A stretch of 19,490 nt of DNA from assembly GCA_016987375.1 (NCBI GenBank), contig PJRA01000509.1, forward strand, positions 670,176-689,665, written 5' to 3'. A model generated the notes under the pieces. It was not told the DNA's origin. It saw nothing but the letters and a program-made list of their open reading frames with translations, and ran no database searches. This document shows positions 1-8,150 of the stretch, one piece after another (within the stretch, counting starts at the first letter, position 1; each line of letters opens with the position of its first letter). Source of the stretch: Brachionus koreanus (Eukaryota > Rotifera > Eurotatoria > Ploima > Brachionidae). The translations under genes were made by a program, and so were the position numbers.

Positions 1-115
1 ACGTAAAAACACGTAAATTTACTTTTTGTTACAAAGTAATTTTAGGTAATTTTACGTAAATTTACGTATATTTACGTAAAATTACGTAAATTTACGTAAA
101 ATTACCAGAAATCCA
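1..115. repeat. Short tandem repeat, ~10-bp unit TTTACGTAAA
   Basis: The units ACGTAAATTT and ACGTAAAATT recur head to tail, densest between about 45 and 112, with TACGTA palindromes inside each unit. The spacing is about 10-11 bp and the units differ by one or two bases. It looks like a simple or satellite-type array that probably continues to the left of the window. No coding potential is seen. Confidence 0.75.
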
Positions 116-451
116 CTTGTCAAATCGGTACTGTATAATTGAAAATTTTAATGCCGAGAAATATTTTGATGTGTAGCAAATCATGAAAAACAAAAGCCAA
201 GTTCTGAATAAAATATTTGCCGAAATTTGCAAACATAAAAAATCAAGTTGAATGTCTACCTCAAAAATATGCTTCTAAAATTAATTTTTTCAAACTATTA
301 TGAGAAAAATTTTTAAAAAAATTAAAATAAAATATTAATTGCTTCTAAATATCAAATAAAAATTTTATTAACTACAAAAATTTATCTAAAATATTTTTAT
401 TTAAGGAAAATTTTAATTTTTTGTAAAATTTAAAAATTTTTATTTTTGTAG
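116..451. other. Non-coding AT-rich stretch ending in a splice acceptor
   Basis: No convincing open frame or RNA gene is visible. The right end is a T-rich tract followed by TAG at 449-451, which serves as the acceptor of the Mahogunin exon starting at 452. If that exon is spliced to sequence on its left, this is intron more than 450 bp long, against about 50 bp for the other Mahogunin introns in the window. No further Mahogunin exon is seen here on either strand. Confidence 0.5.
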
Positions 452-1597
452 TGGAATTTTAATTTGCATACAGGTTATTATCCAGTTGTTATTGAATGCA
501 TTCCATTAGAAGATATGCACAGAAACAGACATTCTCACATAACTTTGGCTTATTTAGACAAATTTCAAACAACAGTTAATCCTTCGAATCCAAATGCCGA
601 GTCGTTGCATCTAGCATCGCCAATTTCCAACCAAACTGAACTTACTGCCTTACCCGATCGAGCTGATAAAAATCTTAGTACAAAAGCTCTGAGTGTTGGC
701 TGCATATCTCAAATAGCTTTCAACTATCAAATCAAGGCTATAAAGCAAAAGCAATATATTGATGGCATTGTCTATTCATTGCAAGAAATTTATGGTATTG
801 AAAAGAAACCAACTGATGAAAATTCCACTCGTTCGTTAAGCAACGAATCCCAGGACACCATTACCACGTCGGAGGATGTAAAAACCAATGATCAAGAACA
901 AGAGCTAAACGGAGTTGAGTGTGTGATTTGCATGTGTGAAATCCGAGATACCCTCATATTGCCTTGTAGACATTTATGTCTGTGCAGATCGTGTGCTCAT
1001 AATTTGAGAGTCCAGTCAAACAACTGTCCCATTTGCCGCATACCATTCATTGCGTTAATACAAATTAGACTTTACAAGAAAAAAAATTCCACGTCGGAAA
1101 ATTTGCCCATTTTGACTCTACAAAACTTAAATAGCCCTAAAGAATCAACAGTTGTAGTTCAGATTGAGAACAATAAAATTGTCGAAACTGAAGTTAAAGA
1201 TTTTCAAGTTAAATGTGAAAATTCAATGACAAAAAATTCCAAAAACAGAAAAAAAAGCTTAAGACAGTTTTATGATAAGGTCAGTTTATTTGATGTTTTT
1301 AAAAATGATGAAGACTATGTTGTAAAAAAAAACAAAACTAAAAATAGTAGAAAAAATCAAATTAATGATCAGGTGGAGGAAATTGTTTTGAATTGTGTAA
1401 ATGAATGTGAGAATATTCAGATTGGAAATTTGTATGATATTGAGCTGAACAATGTACTTGGCTCAGTAAGTGATCGCGATTTTAAAAAATCAATGTCTGT
1501 GAATATTGGACCTGGTAATGCTCAATCAGACAATCATGTCAACAAGATATCAAGATCTCATATTGATTTGAGGATGAGCGAAAATTTTTATAAATAA
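452..1597 (+). CDS. MGRN1: Mahogunin-type RING E3 ubiquitin ligase, terminal exon (MGRN1/RNF157 family)
   Basis: This is the C-terminal exon of a Mahogunin-family E3 ligase, which transfers ubiquitin with an E2 and acts on endosomal and receptor-trafficking substrates (family knowledge). The exon opens in phase 0 after a TAG acceptor and encodes 381 residues to a TAA at 1595-1597. The start shows the end of the family's conserved N-terminal domain (GYYPVVIECIP, then KAIKQKQYIDGIVYSLQEIYGIE). The RING follows at about 920-1060: CVICMCEIRDT, LPCRHLCLCRSC, NNCPICRIPF. All zinc ligands of the family pattern are visible. The 180-residue tail is Lys/Asn/Ser-rich and poorly conserved. An AATAAA overlaps the stop at 1593-1598. 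No 5' exons lie upstream in the window; instead, exons 1-3 lie on the opposite strand at 5385-4498 and join this exon in phase. The symbol is by family; MGRN1 and RNF157 cannot be separated here. Confidence 0.9.
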   Translation, partial: WNFNLHTGYYPVVIECIPLEDMHRNRHSHITLAYLDKFQTTVNPSNPNAESLHLASPISNQTELTALPDRADKNLSTKALSVGCISQIAFNYQIKAIKQKQYIDGIVYSLQEIYGIEKKPTDENSTRSLSNESQDTITTSEDVKTNDQEQELNGVECVICMCEIRDTLILPCRHLCLCRSCAHNLRVQSNNCPICRIPFIALIQIRLYKKKNSTSENLPILTLQNLNSPKESTVVVQIENNKIVETEVKDFQVKCENSMTKNSKNRKKSLRQFYDKVSLFDVFKNDEDYVVKKNKTKNSRKNQINDQVEEIVLNCVNECENIQIGNLYDIELNNVLGSVSDRDFKKSMSVNIGPGNAQSDNHVNKISRSHIDLRMSENFYK

Positions 1598-1907
1598 AAA
1601 AACACAAGCTACAAATTCATTTAGTTTTATTCAAAAAAAAAATTCTAAGCAAGAAAATTTTGCGAACGAATGTACATCTAACAATTAAATATTTTTTATT
1701 TATTTAAATTTTTCATCAATTATTTTTACACTTTTCTTTTACAAAAATATTTTTCTATTAGGTTTCTATATTAATTAGCAGATTTTTATAAAATTTTTAA
1801 TTAATAAATTTTTTTAAAAAGTTCCTTGAGTTCATATTTTTACATTGTTGATTAAATAAAAAAATATACCTAAAAAATTTAAATAAGTCAATTCAGATAC
1901 TTGAATC

Positions 1908-2072
1908 ATGGACAGTTCAAGACGAAAAAGTATAAAAGAAAGCAATTACAAAAAAGGAAACCAATTTTTTAAATATTTAATTGAATTGACAATTTCCTTT
2001 ATTTTATTAAGTGTTATATTTTTAAAAGGCCAAAAAAAACAGCTTTTACTAAATGTTTATTTTTTTCTTTAA
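1908..2072 (+). CDS. Small ORF of 54 codons with one hydrophobic segment, unassigned
   Basis: An ATG at 1908 opens 54 codons to a TAA at 2070-2072. The product begins with a basic, polar head (MDSSRRKSIKESNYKKG) and is followed by a hydrophobic stretch (about residues 23-39, LIELTISFILLSVIFL) that could span a membrane. I do not recognise it. It could be a small membrane protein, the first exon of a longer gene, or chance in AT-rich DNA. The head is richer in G and C than its surroundings, which mildly favours a coding origin. No clear donor site was identified. Confidence 0.2.
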   Translation: MDSSRRKSIKESNYKKGNQFFKYLIELTISFILLSVIFLKGQKKQLLLNVYFFL

Positions 2073-2174
2073 AAATTTTTTTAAGTTTAATAAAAACTAA
2101 TAATAAAATAACTTCTAAAAAAATAAAAATGCTCTAAACGAATAATAAAATTATGATTTATTTATCTAATTGTT

Positions 2175-2340
2175 TTCTTACCGAGCTAATGCTCCTTCAG
2201 ATTAAAAAAATAGGATTCAAAATTTAAAATCAAATAATAAAATATAGTTAATAAAATTTAAAATAGGCAAAATATAGAATAATATAAAAAAAATAGATAA
2301 ATAAAATAGAGAGTAACAGGATACATATGTTTAAATATAT
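2175..2340. repeat. Two-copy dispersed repeat, copy A
   Basis: This stretch begins TTACCGAGCTAATGCTCC, is AT-rich in the middle and ends near ACAGGATACATATGTTTAA. Copy B at 2767-2958 has the same order of landmarks (TACCGAGGTAATGCTTC then TCAGGGTACATATGTTTAA) with a slightly longer AT-rich centre. The ends are conserved better than the middle, as expected for a degenerate mobile element or a duplicated exon. Copy starts lie about 590 bp apart. Confidence 0.6.
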
Positions 2341-2461
2341 CAATCATTATATCAGATTTTACTGTGCATAGCTTATCGTCAACTTGAACGAAATCTTTTA
2401 AATTTGCATTTGGCAAAATTTTAAAAATTCTTTTGATAATAAATTCATTACTTCCTCGATA
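2258..2461 (-). pseudogene. Coding-like open frame of 67 codons overlapping repeat copy A, unassigned
   Basis: On the minus strand a stop-free frame of 67 codons runs from 2461 down to a stop at 2260-2258. The first 45 codons have plausible protein composition (NANLKDFVQVDDKLCTVKSD, then IMIDIFKHMYPVTLY); the tail is hydrophobic low-complexity. Repeat copy B preserves KHMYPDTPYFI in the corresponding place, so the frame belongs to the repeat. Slightly upstream on the same strand (about 2585-2490) another frame reads VNQQQIAFDIMVFLELNF then ERQVPRFRDI before a stop. This looks like remains of a transposon protein or duplicated exon. I do not recognise the family. Confidence 0.3.
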
Positions 2462-2766
2462 TTATTAATTAATTTAAATATCTCTAAATCGAGGAACTTG
2501 TCTCTCGAAATTTAGTTCTAAAAAAACCATAATGTCAAAAGCAATTTGTTGTTGATTCACAACGCGTATAATATATTTTAATAACTAATAATTTAAAATT
2601 AAATTGACATTTAAAAATTTGTTTTTTTTTTTAAATAATGTAAATTGATATAATCAAGTTTTAAAATTTTAATTTTTTTAAAAAATCTTAAATCTATTTA
2701 AAGACTTTATTGATAAAAAAGAAAATATCTAATTAAACTATTCATTTCTATTTTATTTATTTGTAT

Positions 2767-2958
2767 TCTCTACCGAGGTAATGCTTCTTCGGATTAAAAA
2801 ATAAAAATTTATAATCAAAATAAAATTAAATAAAAATAAAAAATAAGAATTAAATAAAATGTAGTAAGCATAATTTATAAAGGAAAATGATATGAAAATA
2901 TTAAAAAATAGATAAAATGAAATAAGGAGTATCAGGGTACATATGTTTAATTATCTGA
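2767..2958. repeat. Two-copy dispersed repeat, copy B
   Basis: Second copy of the repeat at 2175-2340, in the same orientation. The landmarks TACCGAGGTAATGCTTCTTC near 2771 and GGGTACATATGTTTAA near 2935-2950 match copy A with a few changes. On the minus strand it keeps the peptide KHMYPDTPYF that copy A reads as KHMYPVTLYF, so the repeat once carried coding sequence or derives from it. Confidence 0.6.
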
Positions 2959-2959
2959 T

Positions 2960-3355
2960 GGTTCTGGAAAAAAGGAAGAAATAATAAGGTAGCAGCTCCA
3001 CAATGGAGTCGGCTATTCGATATTTATTTATTCGAAACCGACATTGTATTCCTCCACCAGTCTGATAACTAATGGATTTGAATGACTCAGTCCTGTCCCA
3101 ACATACCTCTCACTCAACTCAAAAAGTCAATTCGAGACTGTTGGTAATATAAGTTTGTTAGAAGCCTCGTGATGCATGATATTGGAGGGAGTATCATATT
3201 TTAATCTAAGTAGAGATCTTACTATTGTATTCTGATTTTTTTGACCCTATTCTATTCTAGCGGATAATGGGGAAGCGGTCATCTTCTTTTCAAGTACCTT
3301 TTTGAGCAACAGCTCCAATCTGACACAGAGGCTACTGCATCGAGTTGATCATCTA
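2960..3355. other. GC-richer island between repeats, no recognised gene
   Basis: This stretch has clearly higher G+C than its surroundings (for example GGTAGCAGCTCCACAATGGA and GCGGATAATGGGGAAGCGG), but every frame on both strands is broken by stops within about 40 codons. No tRNA-derived box A/B pair is evident. It is probably an internal part of an old mobile element extending from repeat copy B, but I cannot name the class. Confidence 0.35.
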
Positions 3356-3427
3356 CACTGTAAAACATGTTTTAACCCCTTTCATCAAAAATGGGGGACC
3401 GGTTCCGACTGGGTAAAAATTGCAGTG
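3356..3427. mobile_element. 72-bp mini inverted-repeat element with TA flanks
   Basis: The element begins CACTGTAAAACATGTTTTAA and ends GGGTAAAAATTGCAGTG. The left end and the reverse complement of the right end (CACTGCAATTTTTACCC) share CACTG, a run of A and T, and CCC. It is flanked on both sides by TA (3354-3355 and 3428-3429), the target duplication of Tc1/mariner-type elements. It is too small to code. It could be a very short MITE or a chance hairpin; the TA flanks together with the matched ends favour the first. Confidence 0.4.
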
Positions 3428-3585
3428 TATTCTGAATTGCTTATAATTAAATTCATTTTATAAAAAATTTTATAAATTTCTATATAAATTAGTCGATTTA
3501 ATATTCAAATAGAAAGATTTATTTAATAATCGGTTATGATTAATTAATCGATTTATATTTTTATTTTATTTTGATTTTAAATTAA

Positions 3586-3807
3586 AGAGAACAGTACCAT
3601 GTCTTCATTCACAACCTTCAGATTTTGTCCAAGAAAAATAAATGCTATTTTAGAAATAATCTGCCTCTTAATAAGATTAAGATGAATCAAATCCAAGATA
3701 AACAAAAAACAAAAAAAAATTCACAATGTCCAAGTAATGATAATCAGGTTGTACCAAAAAAAATAGTTTTTTTTTTTATTTTTTTTATCTTTTTTCAATA
3801 TAATTGA
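3586..3807 (+). CDS. Lys/Asn-rich open frame, possible exon, unassigned
   Basis: A stop-free frame follows a stop at 3583-3585 and runs to 3807. There is no ATG until codon 27 (KMNQIQDKQ), so if real it is an internal exon. The first ~60 codons are polar (SKKNKCYFRNNLPLNKIK, NSQCPSNDNQ), and the end is a poly-T hydrophobic run that is unlikely to be coding. A GT follows NDNQ near 3749 and could be a donor. Composition alone could explain this; I recognise no family. Confidence 0.15.
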   Translation, partial: REQYHVFIHNLQILSKKNKCYFRNNLPLNKIKMNQIQDKQKTKKNSQCPSNDNQVVPKKIVFFFIFFIFFQYN

Positions 3808-3929
3808 CAGTAAGTAATTAAAAATACTTGAAATAAACTTCTTTTGAAAATTTTTATTATTAATTTAATATGAAATAGTTAAATATAAAAGTTGCCTTTT
3901 ATTGTATTTAAATATTTTATTTTTACTAA

Positions 3930-4124
3930 ATTAGTCAGAAATTTTCTAAAAATGTTATCTCAAAACATTCACAATGCCAGATAAGTCAAATCGATGTACG
4001 GAAGCATCAAGAAATGCTGAGAATAAAGTTAACTTTGCCTATTAGAAAATTAAATCTTAAATATGAAAATGAGATATGTTGTGATATGACTAATGAATAT
4101 GTTACTAATGTAATTATTAATTAA
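3930..4124 (+). CDS. Open frame of 64 codons, possible exon or remnant, unassigned
   Basis: After a stop at 3927-3929 the frame stays open to a TAA at 4122-4124. It reads SKHSQCQISQIDVRKHQEML and then KLNLKYENEICCDMTNEYVT. The base composition is less AT-rich than around it, and a GTAATT that could be a donor follows NEYVTN at 4110. There is a TTAG just upstream of codon 2 that could serve as an acceptor. A shared SQC motif with the 3586-3807 frame is noted but may be chance. No family is recognised. Confidence 0.2.
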   Translation: MSQKFSKNVISKHSQCQISQIDVRKHQEMLRIKLTLPIRKLNLKYENEICCDMTNEYVTNVIIN

Positions 4125-4497
4125 GATGACAGCGTAGTATCCAGTACTGTATTCAAAGGATCATAAGTTCAAAAAAAAATTTTTTGAATTTTTTGCCCAA
4201 AATGAGCTATTAAAAACTTGAATAAATAAAAAATTTTATTTTCAAAAATTTTTCAAAGCTTAAAAACATGATAAATTTCAAAAAATATTTCTTTAATAAA
4301 GCTTTCTTTGGAATTAACTTTCTAAATTTAATTCTCTACGCTATAGTTCTTAAAAAAATAGTCTAGTAATCATCAATTTAAAAATTTTTTTTTCGAAAAT
4401 TCGATTTTATGGTGTTTTGATTAAACGATTTTTGAAATTTATATCAAATGGCAGTAGAAATTTAATATTAGTTTTAAAATCAAAAATAGGCACTTAC
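4125..4497. other. AT-rich non-coding stretch, start of interrupted Mahogunin intron 3
   Basis: Nothing coding is seen. Reading from the minus strand, this is the intron that begins with GTAAGTG at 4497-4491, immediately after Mahogunin exon 3. The exon expected next on this strand (the RING exon) is absent from here down to position 1; its sequence occurs only on the plus strand at 452. A boundary of inversion or mis-assembly would therefore lie in or left of this stretch. Confidence 0.5.
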
Positions 4498-5385
4498 TGA
4501 ATTTTTGGGAAAATCAGATGGAATGATATAAAAGTCTGGTTGTTTAAAAGTTATATTGGCACCTTTTTTATAAACAACAGGGTTTTGATCGTTGAGCGAA
4601 GAGTTAATGCAAATGCATTTCTTGACGTATTTTAAGCAAGAGCAGGTATAGACCAACTTTCGATCTGAATAGTTTGAATCCAAAATTTTCTCAGTCGCAA
4701 AAAAATGAATTTTCACTTCTACATCACAATCACAATCAAACACAAACTCAATTGAATATTTTTGACTATTTTGGTTAGCCAAATTGTTTCTTAAATCCGA
4801 GTTTAAATCTGGCGCCGACTCATAGCAATTTAAATCATACAATCTAGGATTTTTTATTAATTATTTGCCAAATAGATAAAATTTATTGCTAACTTTATCA
4901 ATTTTAGAGTATCCTTCCTAATATTCACTAGGCTTTGAATATAATCACTAGGTGTATCTAAAGGTTTTATGTCATACGGGAACTAAAGTGATAACAAAAA
5001 AATAGCTAGTTTAATTTTGGAAATAAAAAATTACATTGACTGGCTTATGGGCCAGAATGAAGCCTAGATCAAGCTGGTCGCCGAACAAAAATGTTTGATT
5101 TTGATCAATTAAATTCTTGAATTTTCGACCAGCCATGAAGTAATTTGAGGCAAAATGCACACTCTGAAAGTCGTTTAGACCAGATGTATTTTTCGACTTC
5201 AATCTAAGACCATTTGAGCGATTTTGATTGTTTATGAATAGTTGATTTATTAGATTTAGTCTTGAATTTGCATGACTATGATTTGTTTCTTGAGAGTCTT
5301 CGTTTGGATCACTTTGTTCGCCTAGACCGATGCCTGGAATCCAATTAGAAGCATAATTTCGTGCCGTACTTAAAATAGCACCCAT
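4498..5385 (-). CDS. MGRN1: Mahogunin-type E3 ligase, exons 1-3 (N-terminal half)
   Basis: Three exons on the minus strand encode the first 262 residues of a Mahogunin-family protein. Exon 1 is 5385-5035, from ATG to a GTAATT donor. It starts MGAILSTARNY, where Gly2 is a potential N-myristoylation site, and later has the family signature VHFASNYFMAGRKF and FLFGDQLDLGFI. Exon 2 is 4982-4894 (FPYDIKPLDTPSDY, SLVNIRKDTLKLIK), spliced in phase 0. Exon 3 is 4843-4498 (KYSIEFVFDCDCDVEVKIHF, VVYKKGANITFKQPDFYI), joined in phase 2 and ending at the classic donor GTAAGTG in phase 0. Introns 1 and 2 are 52 and 50 bp. The missing RING half matches the exon at 452-1597, which also starts in phase 0 but is on the plus strand. 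Joined, the protein would have 643 residues, close to family length. Confidence 0.88.
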
Positions 5386-5865
5386 TTTTTTTTATGAATA
5401 AATTATAAAAAAAAAATTATATTCGTAAAATTAAAATTTATTTGGATTATAGTTGTTAAATTTCAAGCATAATTTTTGTATTTAGCAATAGAATTTTAAT
5501 CTTTTAGGGATGAACTTTACTCGAAAGTATACTATAATAACAAAGGCCTAAAAGTTGTCTTGATCGACAAGCAATAGAAAAAAAAATAAAATTCTTTTTT
5601 ACTAATAAATTTTATAAATTAAGAATTGTTAAATTTCAGTTAACAAACAATAGTCAAATTTTAATTTTTTAAAACAATTTAGTTACAATATCTAACCCAA
5701 ATTGCTAAAAATTAATTTTTCTAAAATTTGAAAGATAATATCTAAAAATCTATTCAAGTTAATTAGTAAAATTAATTTTGGATGAAGACTTAATACATCA
5801 TGTAAATTGTTCAAAATTTCTCATCCAGCAAAAAAACTATTCTATTTTTTTATAGAATTAAATGA
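5386..5865. other. AT-rich stretch upstream of the Mahogunin start, no gene
   Basis: This holds the presumed 5' flank of the minus-strand Mahogunin gene. No ORF of coding character, RNA gene or convincing core promoter motif could be picked out from the uniformly AT-rich background. Confidence 0.4.
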
Positions 5866-5938
5866 GATTTTTTTATTGATATCTAATTTAATTAAAAAGG
5901 TATCAAAACCGGACAAATTGATATCAAATAATTTAAAG
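5866..5938. repeat. Small foldback repeat, copy 1
   Basis: The unit reads ATTGATATCTAATTTAATT, then about 20 bases including GGTATCAAAACCGGACAAA, then TTGATATCAAATAATTT. The two GATATC-centred halves are roughly inverted copies of each other, so the strand can fold back. A second copy at 8083-8150 has the same order with single-base changes. This is probably a tiny transposon derivative. The open frame across it on the plus strand is low-complexity and is not taken as a gene. Confidence 0.5.
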
Positions 5939-6034
5939 ATAATAAAAACAATTGAAAAGTTTTTTTTTTTCAGGAATTCTCACAAGATAATAGTATTAAT
6001 TTTTTTTTTGAGTTGATGTTTTATTTTTGAAAAA

Positions 6035-6195
6035 GGCCCTTAAATGGACACCACACGTAAGGTAGGAAAAACAGCAGTAACATGAGGGGTCGACAATCAT
6101 GAAAGAGCTCATCGAAATGAGAATGAGATGGGAAAAAGCAATGGTGAAGGCAAAAGATCGACTTGAGTGGAAATCAAAAGTAAAGATCCTTTTGA
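6035..6195 (+). pseudogene. C-terminal remnant of a LINE-type reverse transcriptase
   Basis: The plus strand encodes, across broken frames, the kind of sequence found at the C-terminus of non-LTR retrotransposon ORF2. In one frame MKELIEMRMRWEKAMVKAKD then RLEWKSKV shows the W..A...A.DR..W pattern. In neighbouring frames are KWTPHVR and MRGRQS followed by a TGA where Trp would be expected. At least two frameshifts and a stop separate the pieces. No catalytic core is present, so only the 3' end of a dead, 5'-truncated copy remains. It abuts the HTH remnant at 6208-6420. The assignment rests on pattern recognition without a search. Confidence 0.45.
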
Positions 6196-6207
6196 CAATT
6201 AAACTTT

Positions 6208-6420
6208 CTAGCCATCTTTCTTTGCGAACGATTTATGATTGAAATAGGCTCTAAGTTTGACCACCATTAGTTTCGTCGCTATTTTAGCAGGTCTACCACT
6301 TCCTTTTTTTCTCTTGAAAGTTATATCTTTTTCTATAATATCTAGCCAGCGATAAACAGAACGTTTTCTGTATTCAAGACCAGTGAATCTAATTTTAGTT
6401 TCATTTTTTTTTAAGTTCAA
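6208..6420 (-). pseudogene. N-terminal HTH remnant of a Tc1/mariner-type transposase
   Basis: The minus-strand frame encodes about 70 residues with the layout of the DNA-binding head of an IS630/Tc1/mariner transposase: a RSVYRWLDIIEKDITFKRKK helix region, then the hallmark basic GSGRPAKIATK linker. The frame ends at a TAG at 6210-6208, right beside the LINE remnant, and nothing resembling the DDE/D catalytic part follows. Such heads normally precede about 250 more residues, so this is a fragment. The start codon is uncertain. It might have been kept as a domesticated DNA-binding domain, but nothing here supports that. Confidence 0.45.
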
Positions 6421-7599
6421 TTTAAAGTCACCTAAAATTTATTTTTTTTTTAGTAAATTTTAACTCTTTCTAAATATTTTGTTCGAAAAATAAAATTTAA
6501 ATTTAAATGGCCTTATAAGAGTATTAAATAGTTAATAATAATTTAATAGTTTGTCTAAGTAGAAATTTATTTTAAAGAAAAATTATTTATTTTTTGGTTT
6601 TGGTCAAGATAATTGAAAATCTTCATGATAAATTTTAATTCATTTTAAAGATATTTTTTTCAAAAATATATTTATCAAAGGCATAGTTTTTTATTAGTAT
6701 ATAAATATTTTTTTTTAGTAGATGATTTTATTTAAAAAAGTAGATAAGTTAAATAGAAGATAAATAACTTTCTTACTATATTAAAATACAAAATCAGGTA
6801 CTACAAAAACTTAAATTCATATCTGATAAACACAATCAAGACTCCATTTGATTTTTATTTGGATAATAATGAATAAATTAGCCTCTTTTTTTGTATACTT
6901 ATAAGTTTTTTTTTTAATATGAAATTTTTATTTTTAAATAACGCTAAAATTAGAAAAATTTTCCTGCTGTATTTTTTTTAACACTAACTTATATAACATT
7001 TTTTTTTGGAATGGAAACCGAAAAGAAGGCGAAAAGCCGTTCGTGATAGTCCTTGGAGTAAATCCCTCAAATTTATTTTATTAATTTACAAAAAAAAATT
7101 CTATATTAAAATAATATTCAAAAGATATTTTTATTCAAATGTAGATAATTGTTTTATGAAGTAGATATTCATCATAAAAGTACTAATTTTTTGATTTTTG
7201 ACAGTTCAACTTCAAAAAATTCCCAGTTTTAATAAAATTAATTTCTTAATTGTGTAACTTATTAAGCTATACATACTTGATATACTACCGTATTTACTCA
7301 TTCGATTATGATGATTCTTTAGATTAACTTCAGAGTAGATAAGTGAAGACAAAGTTATTATTCATACCGTAACAAATCTTCCTTAACTTTTGTACTCTTC
7401 CTTTTGATGGTAGATAGTTCTATTATTAAAGCAATTGATTGTTTTTTTGGATAGATTGATTAAAAGAAAGTCTACAAAAAAAATATTTGATTATTTATAT
7501 ATTTTGATAAATTTATAAAATACGAAGCATGCGGTATTTTTTTAAAAAAATAATATTTTATTAGCAATTGAAGAATACTGTCCATTAATTAATGTTAGG
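6421..7599. other. Long AT-rich stretch without a recognised gene
   Basis: Most of it is A/T homopolymer-rich. One GC-richer patch at about 7008-7066 (GAATGGAAACCGAAAAGAAG, then GCCGTTCGTGATAGTCCTTG) stands out. In one plus frame it reads KEGEKPFVIVLGVNPS, but it is too short to assign. I see no RNA gene, array or clear inverted repeat here. Confidence 0.4.
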
Positions 7600-7601
7600 T
7601 A

Positions 7602-7825
7602 CCGTCAATGACGGCCACTGGACCGTTAAAACTTAGTGTTGGTCGTTTAGATGGGTGTGTACAAAAACAAAATTTAAAATACTTTCAAAATATAAAAATT
7701 CGAAAAATAAAAGAATTGAGTTTAAAGAATAAAAGCTAAAATTTTAAAAAAAAAATTTTTTTTCCTTCGCAGTCATCAAGACGGCCAACGCCAAGTTTTA
7801 ACGGTCCAGTGGCCGTCATTGATGG
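7602..7825. mobile_element. 224-bp MITE with ~45-bp terminal inverted repeats and TA target duplication
   Basis: The left end runs CCGTCAATGACGGCCACTGG, then ACCGTTAAAACTTAGTGTTG. The right end, reverse-complemented, reads CCATCAATGACGGCCACTGG, then ACCGTTAAAACTTGGCGTTG. The first 40 bases differ at only three positions. TA flanks both ends (7600-7601 and 7826-7827), as for Tc1/mariner-related Stowaway-like elements. The interior is AT-rich and non-coding, so mobility would have required a transposase elsewhere. The high identity of its arms suggests a fairly recent insertion compared with the other remnants in the window. The terminal repeats are much GC-richer than the interior. Confidence 0.85.
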
Positions 7826-7827
7826 TA

Positions 7828-8082
7828 GACAACACTACCATTAATAGAAATTAAGGCAAAATAATAAGAGCAGCGCCAATCTCTTAACGGGCGTCTAAAT
7901 TTTATAGTTATATATATTCAGAAAAATAAATGAAATGAACCTGATGAAATGAAAATTGTCAAATTTTCAAAACTCTGGTTTATCATCAATATTTAACAGA
8001 AAATGGACATCGCGTTTAATCCGCTTAAGATATACTTGATGGGGTCGGCTAGTTAGCCATACACAATTTCAGAAGACTTATT
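7828..8082. other. Short intergenic stretch, no gene
   Basis: AT-rich with two slightly GC-richer patches (CAGCGCCAATCTCTTAACGG near 7872 and GATGGGGTCGGCTAGTTAGC near 8038). No open frame or RNA structure was convincing. Confidence 0.35.
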
Positions 8083-8150
8083 TTTACTGATATCTAATTT
8101 TATTCTTAAGTTATCAAAAACAGGCAAATTGATATCAAATATTGTTATAA
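8083..8150. repeat. Small foldback repeat, copy 2
   Basis: Contains ACTGATATCTAATTTTATT, then GTTATCAAAAACAGGCAAAT, then TTGATATCAAATA, matching the copy at 5866-5938 in the same orientation with scattered substitutions. The conserved GATATC halves are the best-preserved parts. Confidence 0.5.

Noticed and set aside
1..115. CRISPR-like or telomeric array
   Set aside because: There are no unique spacers and the unit is not a known telomere repeat; simple tandem repetition explains it.
5807..6016. 69-codon plus-strand frame
   Set aside because: Crosses the foldback repeat and T-runs, giving hydrophobic low-complexity sequence; no coding features.
8047..8058. Short palindrome GGCTAGTTAGCC
   Set aside because: Five-base arms are not significant in a window of this size.
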